A DNA stretch of 47,230 bases from Acidimicrobiaceae bacterium (GTDB lineage: Bacteria; Actinomycetota; Acidimicrobiia; Acidimicrobiales; Aldehydirespiratoraceae), in contig VYCW01000002.1 of NCBI GenBank assembly GCA_009843735.1, positions 1-47,230 on the forward strand, given 5' to 3'. How positions within the stretch are numbered: position 1 is the first letter of the stretch; each line of letters opens with the position of its first letter. Below, in pieces: positions 1-8,226 of the stretch. Below the pieces are notes generated by a model. It made no database searches and was not told where the DNA came from. It saw only the letters and a list, made by a program, of their open reading frames with translations. Position numbers and translations under genes: made by a program.

Positions 1-725
1 TCGTGGGTGTTGACCACCCGGTCGACACCGGCCTGGCGCAGCTTCGGCTCCGCGGTGGAGTTGTTGGACCGGGCGACGATGAACAGGTCGGGGCCCATGG
101 AACGGGCCGTCAGCGCGACATAGAGGTTGTCGACGTCGGAGTCGAGGGCAAGTACGAGAGTGCTGGCCCGCTCCAGGCCAGCCGACACCAGCACGCTGTC
201 GTCGGTCGCTTCGCCGACGACAGCGTGGGCCAGGCCCTCGTCGGTGACTTCCCTGCGGTCGATCACTACCACCGTGCGGCCCGCGGCGACCAGGTCGCGG
301 TGGATGGCCCGCCCGACCTGCCCGAAGCCGCACAGCACGACATGGCCGCTCAGCCGATCGATCTGCTTCTGCATGCGCCGCCTCCGGATCTCGTCATCGA
401 GCCGGCCCTCGAACAGTGACTCTATGAGAACGCTCAGGGTGTAGAGGGCCGCACCCACCCCGAACATGATCAGCAGGATCGTGAACACGCGGTAGTTGTC
501 GGTGACCGTGCCGATCTCCTCATAGCCCACCGTCGTGATCGTGATCACCGTCTGGTAGAGGGCCTCCCCCACCGTGAGCCCGAGCCGGTGGTACCCGAAT
601 GTGCCTACTGCGGTCACCAGTGCGAGCACGCTCAGACCGGCCCAGAAGCGGCCCCAGGGATCCTTGGGGGCGCCTCTTGCCAGGTATGGATGGCGGCGGG
701 TGCGCCTTCGAGCCCAGATCTTCAC
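1..725 (-). CDS. Potassium channel protein with RCK/TrkA-N domain (C-terminus cut by window edge)
   Basis: Read on the minus strand, the frame is open from the GTG at 725 to base 1, giving about 241 residues with the C-terminus missing. A basic N-terminus is followed by a first membrane segment, a pore loop with the selectivity filter TVGYEE, a second membrane segment (FTILLIMFGVGAALY) and a cytoplasmic nucleotide-binding domain starting HVVLCGFGQVGRAI, the GxGxxG Rossmann fold of RCK/TrkA-N domains. This is the layout of two-helix prokaryotic K+ channels whose gating is tuned by ligand binding to RCK. The filter ends in EE rather than the commoner GD. I chose GTG 725 because TATTCT lies 8 nt upstream; TTG 734 and GTG 758 are also in frame. 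It diverges from the methyltransferase gene. Confidence 0.85.
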   Translation of the reverse strand, partial: MKIWARRRTRRHPYLARGAPKDPWGRFWAGLSVLALVTAVGTFGYHRLGLTVGEALYQTVITITTVGYEEIGTVTDNYRVFTILLIMFGVGAALYTLSVLIESLFEGRLDDEIRRRRMQKQIDRLSGHVVLCGFGQVGRAIHRDLVAAGRTVVVIDRREVTDEGLAHAVVGEATDDSVLVSAGLERASTLVLALDSDVDNLYVALTARSMGPDLFIVARSNNSTAEPKLRQAGVDRVVNTH

Positions 726-733
726 CGGCTTCA

Positions 734-739
734 AGAATA
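734..739 (-). promoter_or_regulatory. -10 element for the potassium channel gene
   Basis: TATTCT on the minus strand, separated by 8 nt from the GTG at 725. It is a near-consensus actinobacterial -10 hexamer placed so that transcription would begin at or next to the start codon. No clear -35 is visible. Confidence 0.4.
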
Positions 740-770
740 GATCGCTCCCGTCCTCCACTGGGGCCGGCTG

Positions 771-776
771 TACGGT
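771..776 (+). promoter_or_regulatory. -10 element upstream of the methyltransferase/leader ORF
   Basis: TACGGT lies 7 nt before the ATG at 784. This fits a leaderless start at 784, which opens the short ORF overlapping the TrmH start, rather than a start directly at the methyltransferase GTG. Confidence 0.35.
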
Positions 777-783
777 GGTCGTG

Positions 784-819
784 ATGGGCGCGAACGGCGG
801 GCGGTGGGGAGCGCGGTGA
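784..819 (+). CDS. Possible 11-residue leader ORF
   Basis: ATG at 784 opens an 11-codon frame (MGANGGRWGAR) that stops with the TGA at 817-819. That TGA overlaps the GTG start of the methyltransferase at 816 as GTGA. A TACGGT hexamer sits 7 nt before the ATG. The arrangement would couple translation of the methyltransferase to that of the leader. The peptide is too short to judge by composition, and the overlap could be chance; an alternative is that the methyltransferase begins further upstream at GTG 804. Confidence 0.25.
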   Translation: MGANGGRWGAR

Positions 820-1427
820 GCGAGGAGATCGGCGTCGGGCCCCATCCCGAGCCGTGGCCCGCCGGCGAGCACCTGGACCGCGAGTTGTTGCGCGACGGCG
901 ACCGTCGCAACGTGATCGACCGCTACCGCTACTGGAACGTGGAAGCCATCAGAGCCGACCTCGACGACCGGCGCCACCCGTTCCACGTCGCCATCGAGAA
1001 CTGGGAGCACGACCGCAACATCGGCACCGTGGTGCGCACCGCCAACGCCTTCGCCGCGGCCGAGGTGCACATCGTGGGTCGGCGCCGCTGGAACCGCCGG
1101 GGGGCGATGATGACCGACGTCTACCAGCATGTCCGCCATCACGCCTCGGTGGAGGATCTCGCCGCCTGGGCAAGCGCCGAGGGCCTGCCCATAGTCGGGG
1201 TCGACAACCTGCCGGGCGCCGAGCCGCTGGAGACCGCCGAGTTGCCCGAGCGGTGCGTGCTGCTGTTCGGCCAGGAGGGCCCGGGCCTGTCGGAGGCGGC
1301 CCGGGTCGCAGCCGCACAGGTGCTCTCCATCTCCCAGTTCGGCTCGACCCGCTCCATCAACGCGGGCGTGGCCGCCGGAATAGCCATGCACACCTGGATC
1401 CGCCTCTGGTCCACGCCGCTCTCGTAG
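816..1427 (+). CDS. TrmH/SpoU-family RNA 2'-O-methyltransferase
   Basis: About 203 residues. The SPOUT signature is clear: NWEHDRNIGTVVRTANAF (motif 1, ribose-binding Asn and Arg), VLLFGQEGPGLS (motif 2) and ISQFGSTRSINAGVAAGI (motif 3), which together form the SAM-binding trefoil knot. The family methylates a ribose 2'-OH in tRNA or rRNA; the target cannot be named from sequence. It differs clearly from the RlmB-type SpoU protein at 35460-36308, so the window carries two SPOUT enzymes. GTG 816 overlaps the stop of the proposed leader ORF and has a GGGGAG only 4 nt upstream; GTG 804 is the other in-frame choice. Confidence 0.85.
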   Translation: MSEEIGVGPHPEPWPAGEHLDRELLRDGDRRNVIDRYRYWNVEAIRADLDDRRHPFHVAIENWEHDRNIGTVVRTANAFAAAEVHIVGRRRWNRRGAMMTDVYQHVRHHASVEDLAAWASAEGLPIVGVDNLPGAEPLETAELPERCVLLFGQEGPGLSEAARVAAAQVLSISQFGSTRSINAGVAAGIAMHTWIRLWSTPLS

Positions 1428-1488
1428 ACCCAAGTATCAAGGCCATACGATCGGCGGTCAGCGACGAGCCGGTGGAGGGAGGAACACC

Positions 1489-2520
1489 GTGCAAGACATG
1501 GCCGAATTCATCGAGCAGATGCCCAAGGCTGAACTCCACATGCACATCGAGGGAGTGCTGGAACCCGAGCTCAAGTTCCGGATGGCGGCCCGAAACGGCA
1601 TCGAGTTGCCCTACGACTCGGTGGACGACCCGGCCGCCATGTACGACTTCGACGACCTGCCGACGTTCCTCGACGCCCGCTACGAAGGCGACACCGTCCT
1701 GATCACCGAGGCCGACTTCTACGAGCTCGGCATGGCCTACTACTCCACCGTCGCCCGCGAGAACCTGGTGTACGCCGAGATCTTCTTCGACCCGCAGGCC
1801 CACACCACACGAGGCGTCGAGTTCTCAACCGTGATCGAGGGCCTGCACCGCGCTCAGGTCGACGCCGAGAACCGGCTCGGGATCGAGTCGCACCTCATCA
1901 TGTGCTTCCTGCGCGACCACAGCGCCGAGTCGGCGCACGAGGCGTTGGAGCAGGCCGCCCCCTACCGCGACTGGATCATCGGCGTGGGGCTCGACTCCGA
2001 CGAGCACGGCAACCCGCCGTCCAAGTTCGCCGACGTGTACGCCGCCGCGGCCGCCGAGGGTTACCGGCTGACGATGCACTGCGACGTCGACCAGGAGAAC
2101 TCGGTCAACCACATCTGGCAGGCCATCGACGACATCGGCGTCGAGCGCATCGACCACGGCGTGAACGCCCTCAAGGAGAGGTCACTCATCCGGGAGTTCG
2201 TCAACCGCCGGATCGGCCAGACCGTCTGCCCGATCTCCAATCGCTACGTCGTTGCTGACAGCCGCTCACGCGACATCAAGCAGATGCTCGACGAGGGAAT
2301 GCGCCCGACCGTCAACAGCGACGACCCCGCCTACTTCCGCGGCTACATGAACGACAACCTGGCCGTGGCTCAGAGCGACGGCGACCTCACCGCGCAGGAG
2401 GTCGGGCAGCTGATGCGCAACGCCTTCGCCATGAGCTGGACGACCGACACCCGCAAGCAGGCCTACCTCGTCGCACTCGACGACTACCTCGCAGCCTCAG
2501 CCGGTCCGTGGAGCGGCTAG
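1489..2520 (+). CDS. Adenosine/adenine deaminase family amidohydrolase
   Basis: 343 residues, a normal length for the family, which hydrolyses the 6-amino group of adenosine, adenine or related purines. Visible ligands are HMH at residues 17-19, the later MHCD histidine, the IDHG histidine and SDDP near the C-terminus, matching the zinc site and Asp pair of adenosine deaminases. The segment that normally reads HAGE, with the catalytic Glu, reads HCDVDQEN here, so the proton-donating residue is displaced or absent and the substrate may not be adenosine. The GTG start at 1489 has a strong purine-rich ribosome site (GAGGGAGGA) 5 nt upstream. ValS follows after 69 nt. Guanine deaminase and an IMPDH/GMP reductase relative occur elsewhere in the window. 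Confidence 0.8.
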   Translation: MQDMAEFIEQMPKAELHMHIEGVLEPELKFRMAARNGIELPYDSVDDPAAMYDFDDLPTFLDARYEGDTVLITEADFYELGMAYYSTVARENLVYAEIFFDPQAHTTRGVEFSTVIEGLHRAQVDAENRLGIESHLIMCFLRDHSAESAHEALEQAAPYRDWIIGVGLDSDEHGNPPSKFADVYAAAAAEGYRLTMHCDVDQENSVNHIWQAIDDIGVERIDHGVNALKERSLIREFVNRRIGQTVCPISNRYVVADSRSRDIKQMLDEGMRPTVNSDDPAYFRGYMNDNLAVAQSDGDLTAQEVGQLMRNAFAMSWTTDTRKQAYLVALDDYLAASAGPWSG

Positions 2521-2589
2521 GCGCGACCGGCAACAACCCGCCCGGCGAGTCGCCGTAGGACGACCGTGAGCGGTAGCGTTGGCGCCCGC

Positions 2590-5262
2590 ATGAGCCGACT
2601 CGCCGACGAGACGCCGAGCCGAGCCTCGGTCCCTGACAAGCCCGGCCTCGAGGGCCTCGAAGCCAAATGGGACGCCGAGTGGGAGGCGTCGGGGATCTAC
2701 CGCTTCGACGCGACCAGGCCCCGCTCCGAGGTGTTCTCCATCGACACTCCCCCACCCACCGTGAGCGGCTCGCTGCACGTGGGCCACGTGTTCAGCTACA
2801 CCCACACCGACATCATCGCCCGCCACCGCCGCATGGCCGGCCAGGCCGTGTTCTACCCCATGGGCTGGGACGACAACGGGCTGCCCACCGAGCGCCGGGT
2901 GCAGAACTACTACGGCGTGCGCTGCGACCCGTCGCTGCCCTACGACCCGGACTTCGCGGCCCCGCCCGACGCGGGTCGCCCATCCGCGGTGGCCAAGCGC
3001 CGGACCATCGCAGTGAGCCGGCCCAACTTCATCGACCTGTGCGAGGAGCTCACCGCCTCCGACGAGCGAGCCTTCGAGGACCTGTTCAGGCGGATCGGGC
3101 TGTCGGTGGACTGGACCCGCACCTACGCCACCATCGACACGCACTGCCGCCGGGTGTCGCAGCTCGCCTTCCTGGAGAACCTCGAGCGGGGCGAGGCCTA
3201 CCAGATCGAGGCCCCGTCGCTGTGGGACGTGACCTTCCAGACCGCGGTGGCCCAGGCCGAACTCGACGACCGGGAGGTGCCCGGCGCCTACCACAAGCTG
3301 CGCTTCGCCGGCACCGGCGGCGCTGAGGACATCTGGATCGACACCACCCGGCCCGAACTGGTGCCGTCGTGCGTGGCGCTGGTGGCCCACCCCGATGACG
3401 GCCGCTACCGGCCGAGGTTCGGGTCGACGGTGCGCACCCCGGTGTTCGACGTCGAGGTGCCGGTGGTGGCCCACGAGCTCGCCGACCCCGACAAGGGCAC
3501 CGGCATCGCCATGATCTGCACCTTCGGCGACACCGCCGACGTGACCTGGTGGCGCGAGCTCGACCTGCCGGTGCGCACCGTGATCGGGCGCGACGGGCGC
3601 CTCGCGGCCGAGCCGCCCGCGGCCGTCGAGTCGGCGGCGGGCCGGGCCGCCTACGCCCGCCTGGCCGGCAAGACGGCGGTGCAGGCCCGCACCGAGATCG
3701 CAGCCGTCTTCGCCGAATCCGGCGACATCGACGGTGAGCCCCGCCCCATCACCCACCCGGTCAAGTTCTTCGAGAAGGGCGACAAGCCGCTGGAGATCGT
3801 GTCCAGCCGCCAGTGGTACATCCGCAACGGCGGGCGCGACGACGACCTGCGCCAGGCCCTCATCGACCGGGGCAACCAGATGAACTGGGTCCCCGGCTAC
3901 ATGCGGGCCCGCTACGAGAGCTGGATCGCGGGGCTCAGCGGCGACTGGCTCATCAGCCGCCAGCGCTTCTTCGGCGTGCCCATCCCGCTGTGGTACCGCC
4001 TCGACGCCGACGGCTCGCCGGACTGGCACAACCCGATCCGGCCCGACCCCGGCACCCTGCCGGTGGACCCGTCCTCGGACTGCCCGCCCGGCTACGACGA
4101 GTCCCAGCGGGGCCGGCCCGGCGGCTTCGCGGGCGACCCCGACGTGATGGACACGTGGGCCACCTCGTCGCTCACGCCCCAGATCGCCACCGGCTGGCGC
4201 ACCGACGAGGCCCTCTACGCGTCCACCTTCCCGATGGACATGCGGCCCCAGGCCCACGACATCATCCGCACGTGGCTGTTCTCGACGGTGGTGCGGGCCC
4301 ATTTCGACGCCGACGCCGTGCCCTGGCACAACTGCGCGCTGTCGGGCTGGATCCTCGACCCCGACCGCAAGAAGATGTCCAAGTCGAGGGGCAACGTGCA
4401 GGTGCCCACCGACCTGCTGGAGCGTTACGGCGCCGACGCGGTCCGCTACTGGGCCGCCTGCGGCCGCCCCGGCACCGACACCGCCTTCGACGAGCAGCAG
4501 TTCCGCATCGGCCGCCGCCTGGCCGTCAAGCTGCTCAACGCCTCCAAGTTCGTGCTGCGCTTCGCGGAGCTGGACGACGAGGCGGCCGTCGAGGTGGAGC
4601 GGCGCGAGCAGGCTGTAGGGGCCGACCTGGACGACGAGGCGGCCGTGCCGGCCGGGGTGACCGAGCCGCTGGACCGCTCGATGCTGCACCGCCTGGCCGC
4701 CCTGGTCGAGGACGCCACCCGGGCCCTGGACGCCTTCGACTACGCCCGGGCCCTGGAGCGCACCGAGTCGTTCTTCTGGGCCTTCACCGACGACCATCTC
4801 GAGCTGGTCAAGGCCCGGGCCTACGGCGAGCACGGCGCCGAGGCGTCGGCCTCGGCCCGCCGGGCTCTGCGGACCGCGCTGGGGGTGCTGCAGAAGCTGC
4901 TGGCCCCGTTCATGCCGTTCGTGGCCGAGGAGGTGTGGCGCTGGTGGCACGACGGCTCGGTGCACGTCGCGACCTGGCCCGACCCGGAGCGGCTGCGAGC
5001 CGCGGCCGGTGATGTGGACGGGCTGCCCAGCGCCGTGGCCGCGGCCGTGCTGGGCGAGGTGCGCAGAGCGAAGTCCGAGGCCAAGCGGCCACTGCGCACC
5101 GAGGTACTGCGGGCCGCGGTCACCGACACCCCTGAGCGCATCGCAGTGCTGGAGTCGGTGGCCGACGACGTGCGGGCCGCCGGCCGCATCACCGATCTGG
5201 TCACCGCCGAGGGCGACGAGCTGTCGGTGACCTGCGAACTGGCCTCCGAAGCCGCCGCCTAA
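2590..5262 (+). CDS. valS: Valyl-tRNA synthetase
   Basis: 890 residues, class I aminoacyl-tRNA synthetase that charges tRNA(Val). The N-terminal catalytic domain has the HIGH-type motif in PPPTVSGSLHVGH and a WDDNGLPTER segment. The editing (CP1) domain lies in the middle, with the ITHPVKFFEKGDKPLEI region and the RQWYIR segment. KKMSKSRGN is the KMSKS loop. A helical anticodon-binding domain follows (FMPFVAEEVWRWW). It resembles the PPPTVSG type of ValS rather than the E. coli type and ends without an obvious long C-terminal coiled coil. ATG 2590 is preferred because TAGCGT lies 10 nt upstream and there is no ribosome site; GTG 2566 in the same frame would add eight residues. A palindromic repeat begins 5 nt after the stop. 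Confidence 0.93.
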   Translation: MSRLADETPSRASVPDKPGLEGLEAKWDAEWEASGIYRFDATRPRSEVFSIDTPPPTVSGSLHVGHVFSYTHTDIIARHRRMAGQAVFYPMGWDDNGLPTERRVQNYYGVRCDPSLPYDPDFAAPPDAGRPSAVAKRRTIAVSRPNFIDLCEELTASDERAFEDLFRRIGLSVDWTRTYATIDTHCRRVSQLAFLENLERGEAYQIEAPSLWDVTFQTAVAQAELDDREVPGAYHKLRFAGTGGAEDIWIDTTRPELVPSCVALVAHPDDGRYRPRFGSTVRTPVFDVEVPVVAHELADPDKGTGIAMICTFGDTADVTWWRELDLPVRTVIGRDGRLAAEPPAAVESAAGRAAYARLAGKTAVQARTEIAAVFAESGDIDGEPRPITHPVKFFEKGDKPLEIVSSRQWYIRNGGRDDDLRQALIDRGNQMNWVPGYMRARYESWIAGLSGDWLISRQRFFGVPIPLWYRLDADGSPDWHNPIRPDPGTLPVDPSSDCPPGYDESQRGRPGGFAGDPDVMDTWATSSLTPQIATGWRTDEALYASTFPMDMRPQAHDIIRTWLFSTVVRAHFDADAVPWHNCALSGWILDPDRKKMSKSRGNVQVPTDLLERYGADAVRYWAACGRPGTDTAFDEQQFRIGRRLAVKLLNASKFVLRFAELDDEAAVEVERREQAVGADLDDEAAVPAGVTEPLDRSMLHRLAALVEDATRALDAFDYARALERTESFFWAFTDDHLELVKARAYGEHGAEASASARRALRTALGVLQKLLAPFMPFVAEEVWRWWHDGSVHVATWPDPERLRAAAGDVDGLPSAVAAAVLGEVRRAKSEAKRPLRTEVLRAAVTDTPERIAVLESVADDVRAAGRITDLVTAEGDELSVTCELASEAAA

Positions 5263-5267
5263 CGCCC

Positions 5268-5316
5268 GAACTGGCAGCAAAACACCCCCTATAGGGGGCA
5301 GAACGCTGCCAATTCC
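5268..5316 (+). repeat. Dispersed near-palindromic element, copy 1
   Basis: Arms GAACTGGCAGC (5268-5278) and GCTGCCAATTC (5305-5315) pair over 11 positions with one C/A mismatch (a T/G wobble on the other strand). Inside them sit AAAAC and AGAAC as facing A-rich loops, and the centre CCCCCTATAGGGGG is a perfect palindrome. It begins 5 nt after the valS stop and lies in the convergent gap before the amine oxidase stop. There is no T-tract, so it is not a classical intrinsic terminator. Four more copies are in the window. Confidence 0.85.
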
Positions 5317-5330
5317 CGGGGGGCGACGGG

Positions 5331-6770
5331 TTAGCGGAGAAGGCCGGCGATCTGGCGGGCGGCCCGGCGACCCGACAGCAGGGCCCCGTGCACTGTGGAC
5401 GGGAACCGGCTGTGGGTGGCCTCGCCCGCGAAGAACAGCCGGTCGCCCACCGGTCGAGCCATGTCCCGGTAGGTGTCGAACTCCACGCCAACCGGCAGGT
5501 AGGAGTACGAGCCCCGCGTCCACGGGTCCGACCCCCAACGGGTGCTGACCGCGTCGACGGGATCGGGCACGTCCTCGAACATGGCCCGGAGCGCCTCGAC
5601 CGCCCGTGACGTGAGCTCGGCGTCGGAATAGGCCTCGGTCGCGGCCCCGAACGAGCCCGGGTTGAACATGGCCAGCACCGGCCGGCCCAGGTACGGGTAG
5701 AGGTTCAGCGTCTCGGACCACTGGCCGGGCTGCCGGCCCGCATAGCCGATCCACTCGGTGTCGCGGTCCCAGAAGGGCTCGTCGAACAGCAGAACCGTCC
5801 GGTTGAGGATCCCCATGTCCAGGGCGGCGATCGCCTCCCGCATGACCGGCGGCAGTGCCGGGCTGAACGAGATCGCATCCGCCTTGAGCACGCCGAGGGG
5901 AACGGTGACCACCACCCGGTCGGCCTCGAAGGCGCCACCCGACTCGGTGGTGACCACGGCGGTAGGCCCGGAGTGGTCGATCCCCGCCACCGGATGATCG
6001 AGCCTGATGTCGCGGCCCGCGGCCAGCACGTCGGTGATCTGGCTGTACCCGCCGGGAAACACGACATCGCCACCCCGCAGCGTGCTCGGCCCGTCGTAGC
6101 TCATGATCGACAGGTCGCTGATGTCCGCTCCGAACTCGTGGGAGAACATCGACGCCAGCGAGTGCAGCCACAGGCGCCGCTCGTCGCCGCTGAGGCCGTG
6201 GGTGGCCGCGAATCGCTCGAAGACACCGGCGAGGGACTCCTCGGGCATCTCGTAGGCCAGCGCCATGTAGGCGCCCCACAACGCCGGGTCGACCGACTCA
6301 GCCGGCAGGCCGTCGTGGTCGTAGAGGACGGCGTTGTCGTAGTCGGTCTCAGCCGTGGCGATGCGGTTGCTCTCGACGATGTCGCTGATCGGGTTGCCCC
6401 GGACTCCGTGCATCCAGGTCGCCCCCAGTTCCACGGGAATGCCGTCGCCGATGCTGGAGGTCCAGATGCGCCCGCCGACCCGGTCCCGGGCCTCCAGCAG
6501 CACGACGTTGTGGAACCCCCGGATCTGGAGCTCGTCGGCCGCGGCCAGCGCGGCAGCGCCAGCACCCACGATGACGATCCGCTCGCCGGTCGCAACCGGA
6601 GGGTCCGCAGGCTGCGGGTCCGCAGCCTGCCCATCGCCGCCGCGGTCGCCGCCGTCGCCGCTGCACGCCGCTAGCAGGGGTGTGGCCGCGGCTATACCGG
6701 CCGCTCCGAGCCCGCCCCGCAAGAAGTCCCGGCGCGGCCACTGATCACCGGCGACTCGCCCGCTCGACAC
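5331..6770 (-). CDS. Exported FAD-dependent amine oxidase (Tat lipoprotein)
   Basis: 479 residues. The N-terminus has a twin-arginine signal, RRDFLRG with R13 and R14, followed by a hydrophobic stretch and a lipobox (LAAC, Cys36), so export folded by Tat and lipid anchoring are likely. A Gly/Asp-rich linker leads to the FAD-binding fold: IVIVGAGAAALAAADEL around residues 65-81 and RVGGRIW at 97-103. The C-terminus has the flavin-contacting LFFAGEATH. This is the flavin monoamine/polyamine oxidase family, which oxidises amines to imines with release of H2O2; the substrate is unknown. GTG 6770 lies 10 nt after the stop of the histidine kinase, so the gene is the last member of a regulator-kinase-oxidase operon and the sensor system may control or sense its substrate. 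Confidence 0.85.
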   Translation of the reverse strand: MSSGRVAGDQWPRRDFLRGGLGAAGIAAATPLLAACSGDGGDRGGDGQAADPQPADPPVATGERIVIVGAGAAALAAADELQIRGFHNVVLLEARDRVGGRIWTSSIGDGIPVELGATWMHGVRGNPISDIVESNRIATAETDYDNAVLYDHDGLPAESVDPALWGAYMALAYEMPEESLAGVFERFAATHGLSGDERRLWLHSLASMFSHEFGADISDLSIMSYDGPSTLRGGDVVFPGGYSQITDVLAAGRDIRLDHPVAGIDHSGPTAVVTTESGGAFEADRVVVTVPLGVLKADAISFSPALPPVMREAIAALDMGILNRTVLLFDEPFWDRDTEWIGYAGRQPGQWSETLNLYPYLGRPVLAMFNPGSFGAATEAYSDAELTSRAVEALRAMFEDVPDPVDAVSTRWGSDPWTRGSYSYLPVGVEFDTYRDMARPVGDRLFFAGEATHSRFPSTVHGALLSGRRAARQIAGLLR

Positions 6771-6780
6771 CCGGCTAGTT

Positions 6781-8184
6781 CTACTCGTCTATCTCGGGGA
6801 TGCGGAGCCCTACCGCGGCGCCGCCGAGGGGGGAGTCGCCGGCCCAGACGGTGCCGCCGTGGGCTTCGGCCACATGGCGCACGATGGCCAGTCCCAGGCC
6901 CGAACCGGGCTCGTCCCGGTCGACCTCCAGGCGGTGGAAGCGCTCGAAGACCCGCTCCCGGTCGGCCCCGGGAATGCCGGGACCGGCGTCGTGGACCGTC
7001 ACCGAGCCGCCGTCGACCACCACCTCGACCGGACCGTCGGAGCTGAACTTCACCGCGTTGTCGACGAGGTTGCGCACCGCCCGGGCCAGCGCCTCCGGGC
7101 GGCCCTCCACCGGCACTCCCCGCTCCACCCGCAGCGCGATGTCACGCCCGCTGCGGCGCCGGGCCCGTTCCAGGACCGGTTCGACCACCTCGACCACATC
7201 GATCAACTCCAGTTCCTCGTCGGCCTGAACGTCGGCCGCGAGGTCCACCAGCTCGGTCACCAGCTCGGTCAGCTCGCCCAGTTCGGCGTCCACATCGTCC
7301 AGCACCGAGGCGCGATCGGTGGGCGGCATCTCGTCGGAACGCCGGAGCAGGTCCACGTTGGTGCGCAGGCTTGTCAGCGGGGTCCGCAGCTCGTGGCTGG
7401 CGTCCATCACCAGGCGGCGCTGCTGGCGGCGGCTGGTGGCCAGCGCCGCGAGCATCGTCCGGAAGCTGCGGGCCAGCCGGCCGACCTCACCGGGGCCGGA
7501 CCCCTCAACCTCGCCGTCGAGATCGCCGGTGGCCGTGATGTCCTCCACCGTCCTCGTCAGGCGCACGATGGGCCGCACGGCCCGCCCCGCCAGGAACCAG
7601 GCCCCCGCCGCGGCCGCGACCACCGCCAGGAAGCCGAACAGCAGCACCCGTTGACGCAGATCCTCCACCGCGCTGTCGACCTCGGCCAGTGGCCGGGCCA
7701 CCTGGACGAACACGCCGTCGGATGCCTCGACCGTCATGAGCCGGAGCCTGATGCCTTCGACGCTGACCGTCTCCAGCATGGGCCCGTCCCGGTGGCGGGC
7801 CCGCTCCAAGCGGCGCGCGTCGGGGACGGTTCCGATGCCGTCGTCGAGAGTGAGGATGACTTCGCCGTGAACGACGCCCTCCAAGCCGGGGCCGACATCG
7901 ACGACTACCACCCGGGCGTGGGCGTCCAGCGACACCAGGGAGCCGAGCGGGTCGGCCCGCAGCAGCGGGCCGATCCTGAGATCCTGCCCTGTCAGCCCCA
8001 GCACCTGGGAGAAGAAGTCCCGGCGGCGCTGGTCGGCCAGCAGACCGGCTCGGGCCATGAGGTCGATGTCGACCTCCTCGGTGAGCTCGGCCCGGGCTGA
8101 TCGCACTGCATCCCAGCCCACCGCGGCCACCGCCACCGCAACCACGGCGGCCGCCAGCAGTGCGACCCGGACCCGCAGCGTCAC
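6781..8184 (-). CDS. Two-component sensor histidine kinase
   Basis: 467 residues. A membrane segment at about 7-24, an extracytoplasmic sensor region (about 25-180) of no recognised type, a second membrane segment (about 181-199) and a HAMP linker (about 200-252) precede the kinase core. The H-box is DASHELRTPL with His264; the N-box is LVDNAVKF; the G1 box is DAGPGIPG; the G2 box is GSGLGLAIV. This is the EnvZ/PrrB-like type that autophosphorylates on His and passes phosphate to the response regulator encoded just upstream. The GTG at 8184 overlaps, as GTGA, the stop of an 8-codon frame inside a 14-bp direct repeat, so translation may be coupled. Confidence 0.92.
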   Translation of the reverse strand: MTLRVRVALLAAAVVAVAVAAVGWDAVRSARAELTEEVDIDLMARAGLLADQRRRDFFSQVLGLTGQDLRIGPLLRADPLGSLVSLDAHARVVVVDVGPGLEGVVHGEVILTLDDGIGTVPDARRLERARHRDGPMLETVSVEGIRLRLMTVEASDGVFVQVARPLAEVDSAVEDLRQRVLLFGFLAVVAAAAGAWFLAGRAVRPIVRLTRTVEDITATGDLDGEVEGSGPGEVGRLARSFRTMLAALATSRRQQRRLVMDASHELRTPLTSLRTNVDLLRRSDEMPPTDRASVLDDVDAELGELTELVTELVDLAADVQADEELELIDVVEVVEPVLERARRRSGRDIALRVERGVPVEGRPEALARAVRNLVDNAVKFSSDGPVEVVVDGGSVTVHDAGPGIPGADRERVFERFHRLEVDRDEPGSGLGLAIVRHVAEAHGGTVWAGDSPLGGAAVGLRIPEIDE

Positions 8185-8217
8185 CGGACGACCCTGCCCG
8201 CCATCACCGGACGACCC
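8181..8217 (-). repeat. 14-bp direct repeat at the kinase start
   Basis: TCACCGGACGACCC occurs at 8181-8194 and again at 8204-8217 on the plus strand, a 23-bp period. On the minus strand each copy ends in GTGA. The first copy met by the ribosome opens GTG-ATG and runs 8 codons to the TGA that overlaps the kinase GTG at 8184. The repeat may be a small duplication that sets the ribosome entry site. Confidence 0.6.
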
Positions 8218-8226
8218 TCCCGCTTA

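Noticed and set aside
3..444. Plus-strand frames at the left edge
   Set aside because: The minus strand encodes a recognisable potassium channel with pore and RCK motifs across the same bases.
5268..5316. Palindromic element considered as a classical intrinsic terminator
   Set aside because: The hairpin is strong but no T-tract follows on either strand, and one copy lies between same-strand genes; it is reported as a repeat of unknown role instead.
2497..6279. 1260-codon open frame on the minus strand opposite valS
   Set aside because: It is antisense to a clear valS and part of the amine oxidase; its composition (His, Gly, Val, Ala and Arg) has no domain, and long antisense frames are expected in high-GC DNA.
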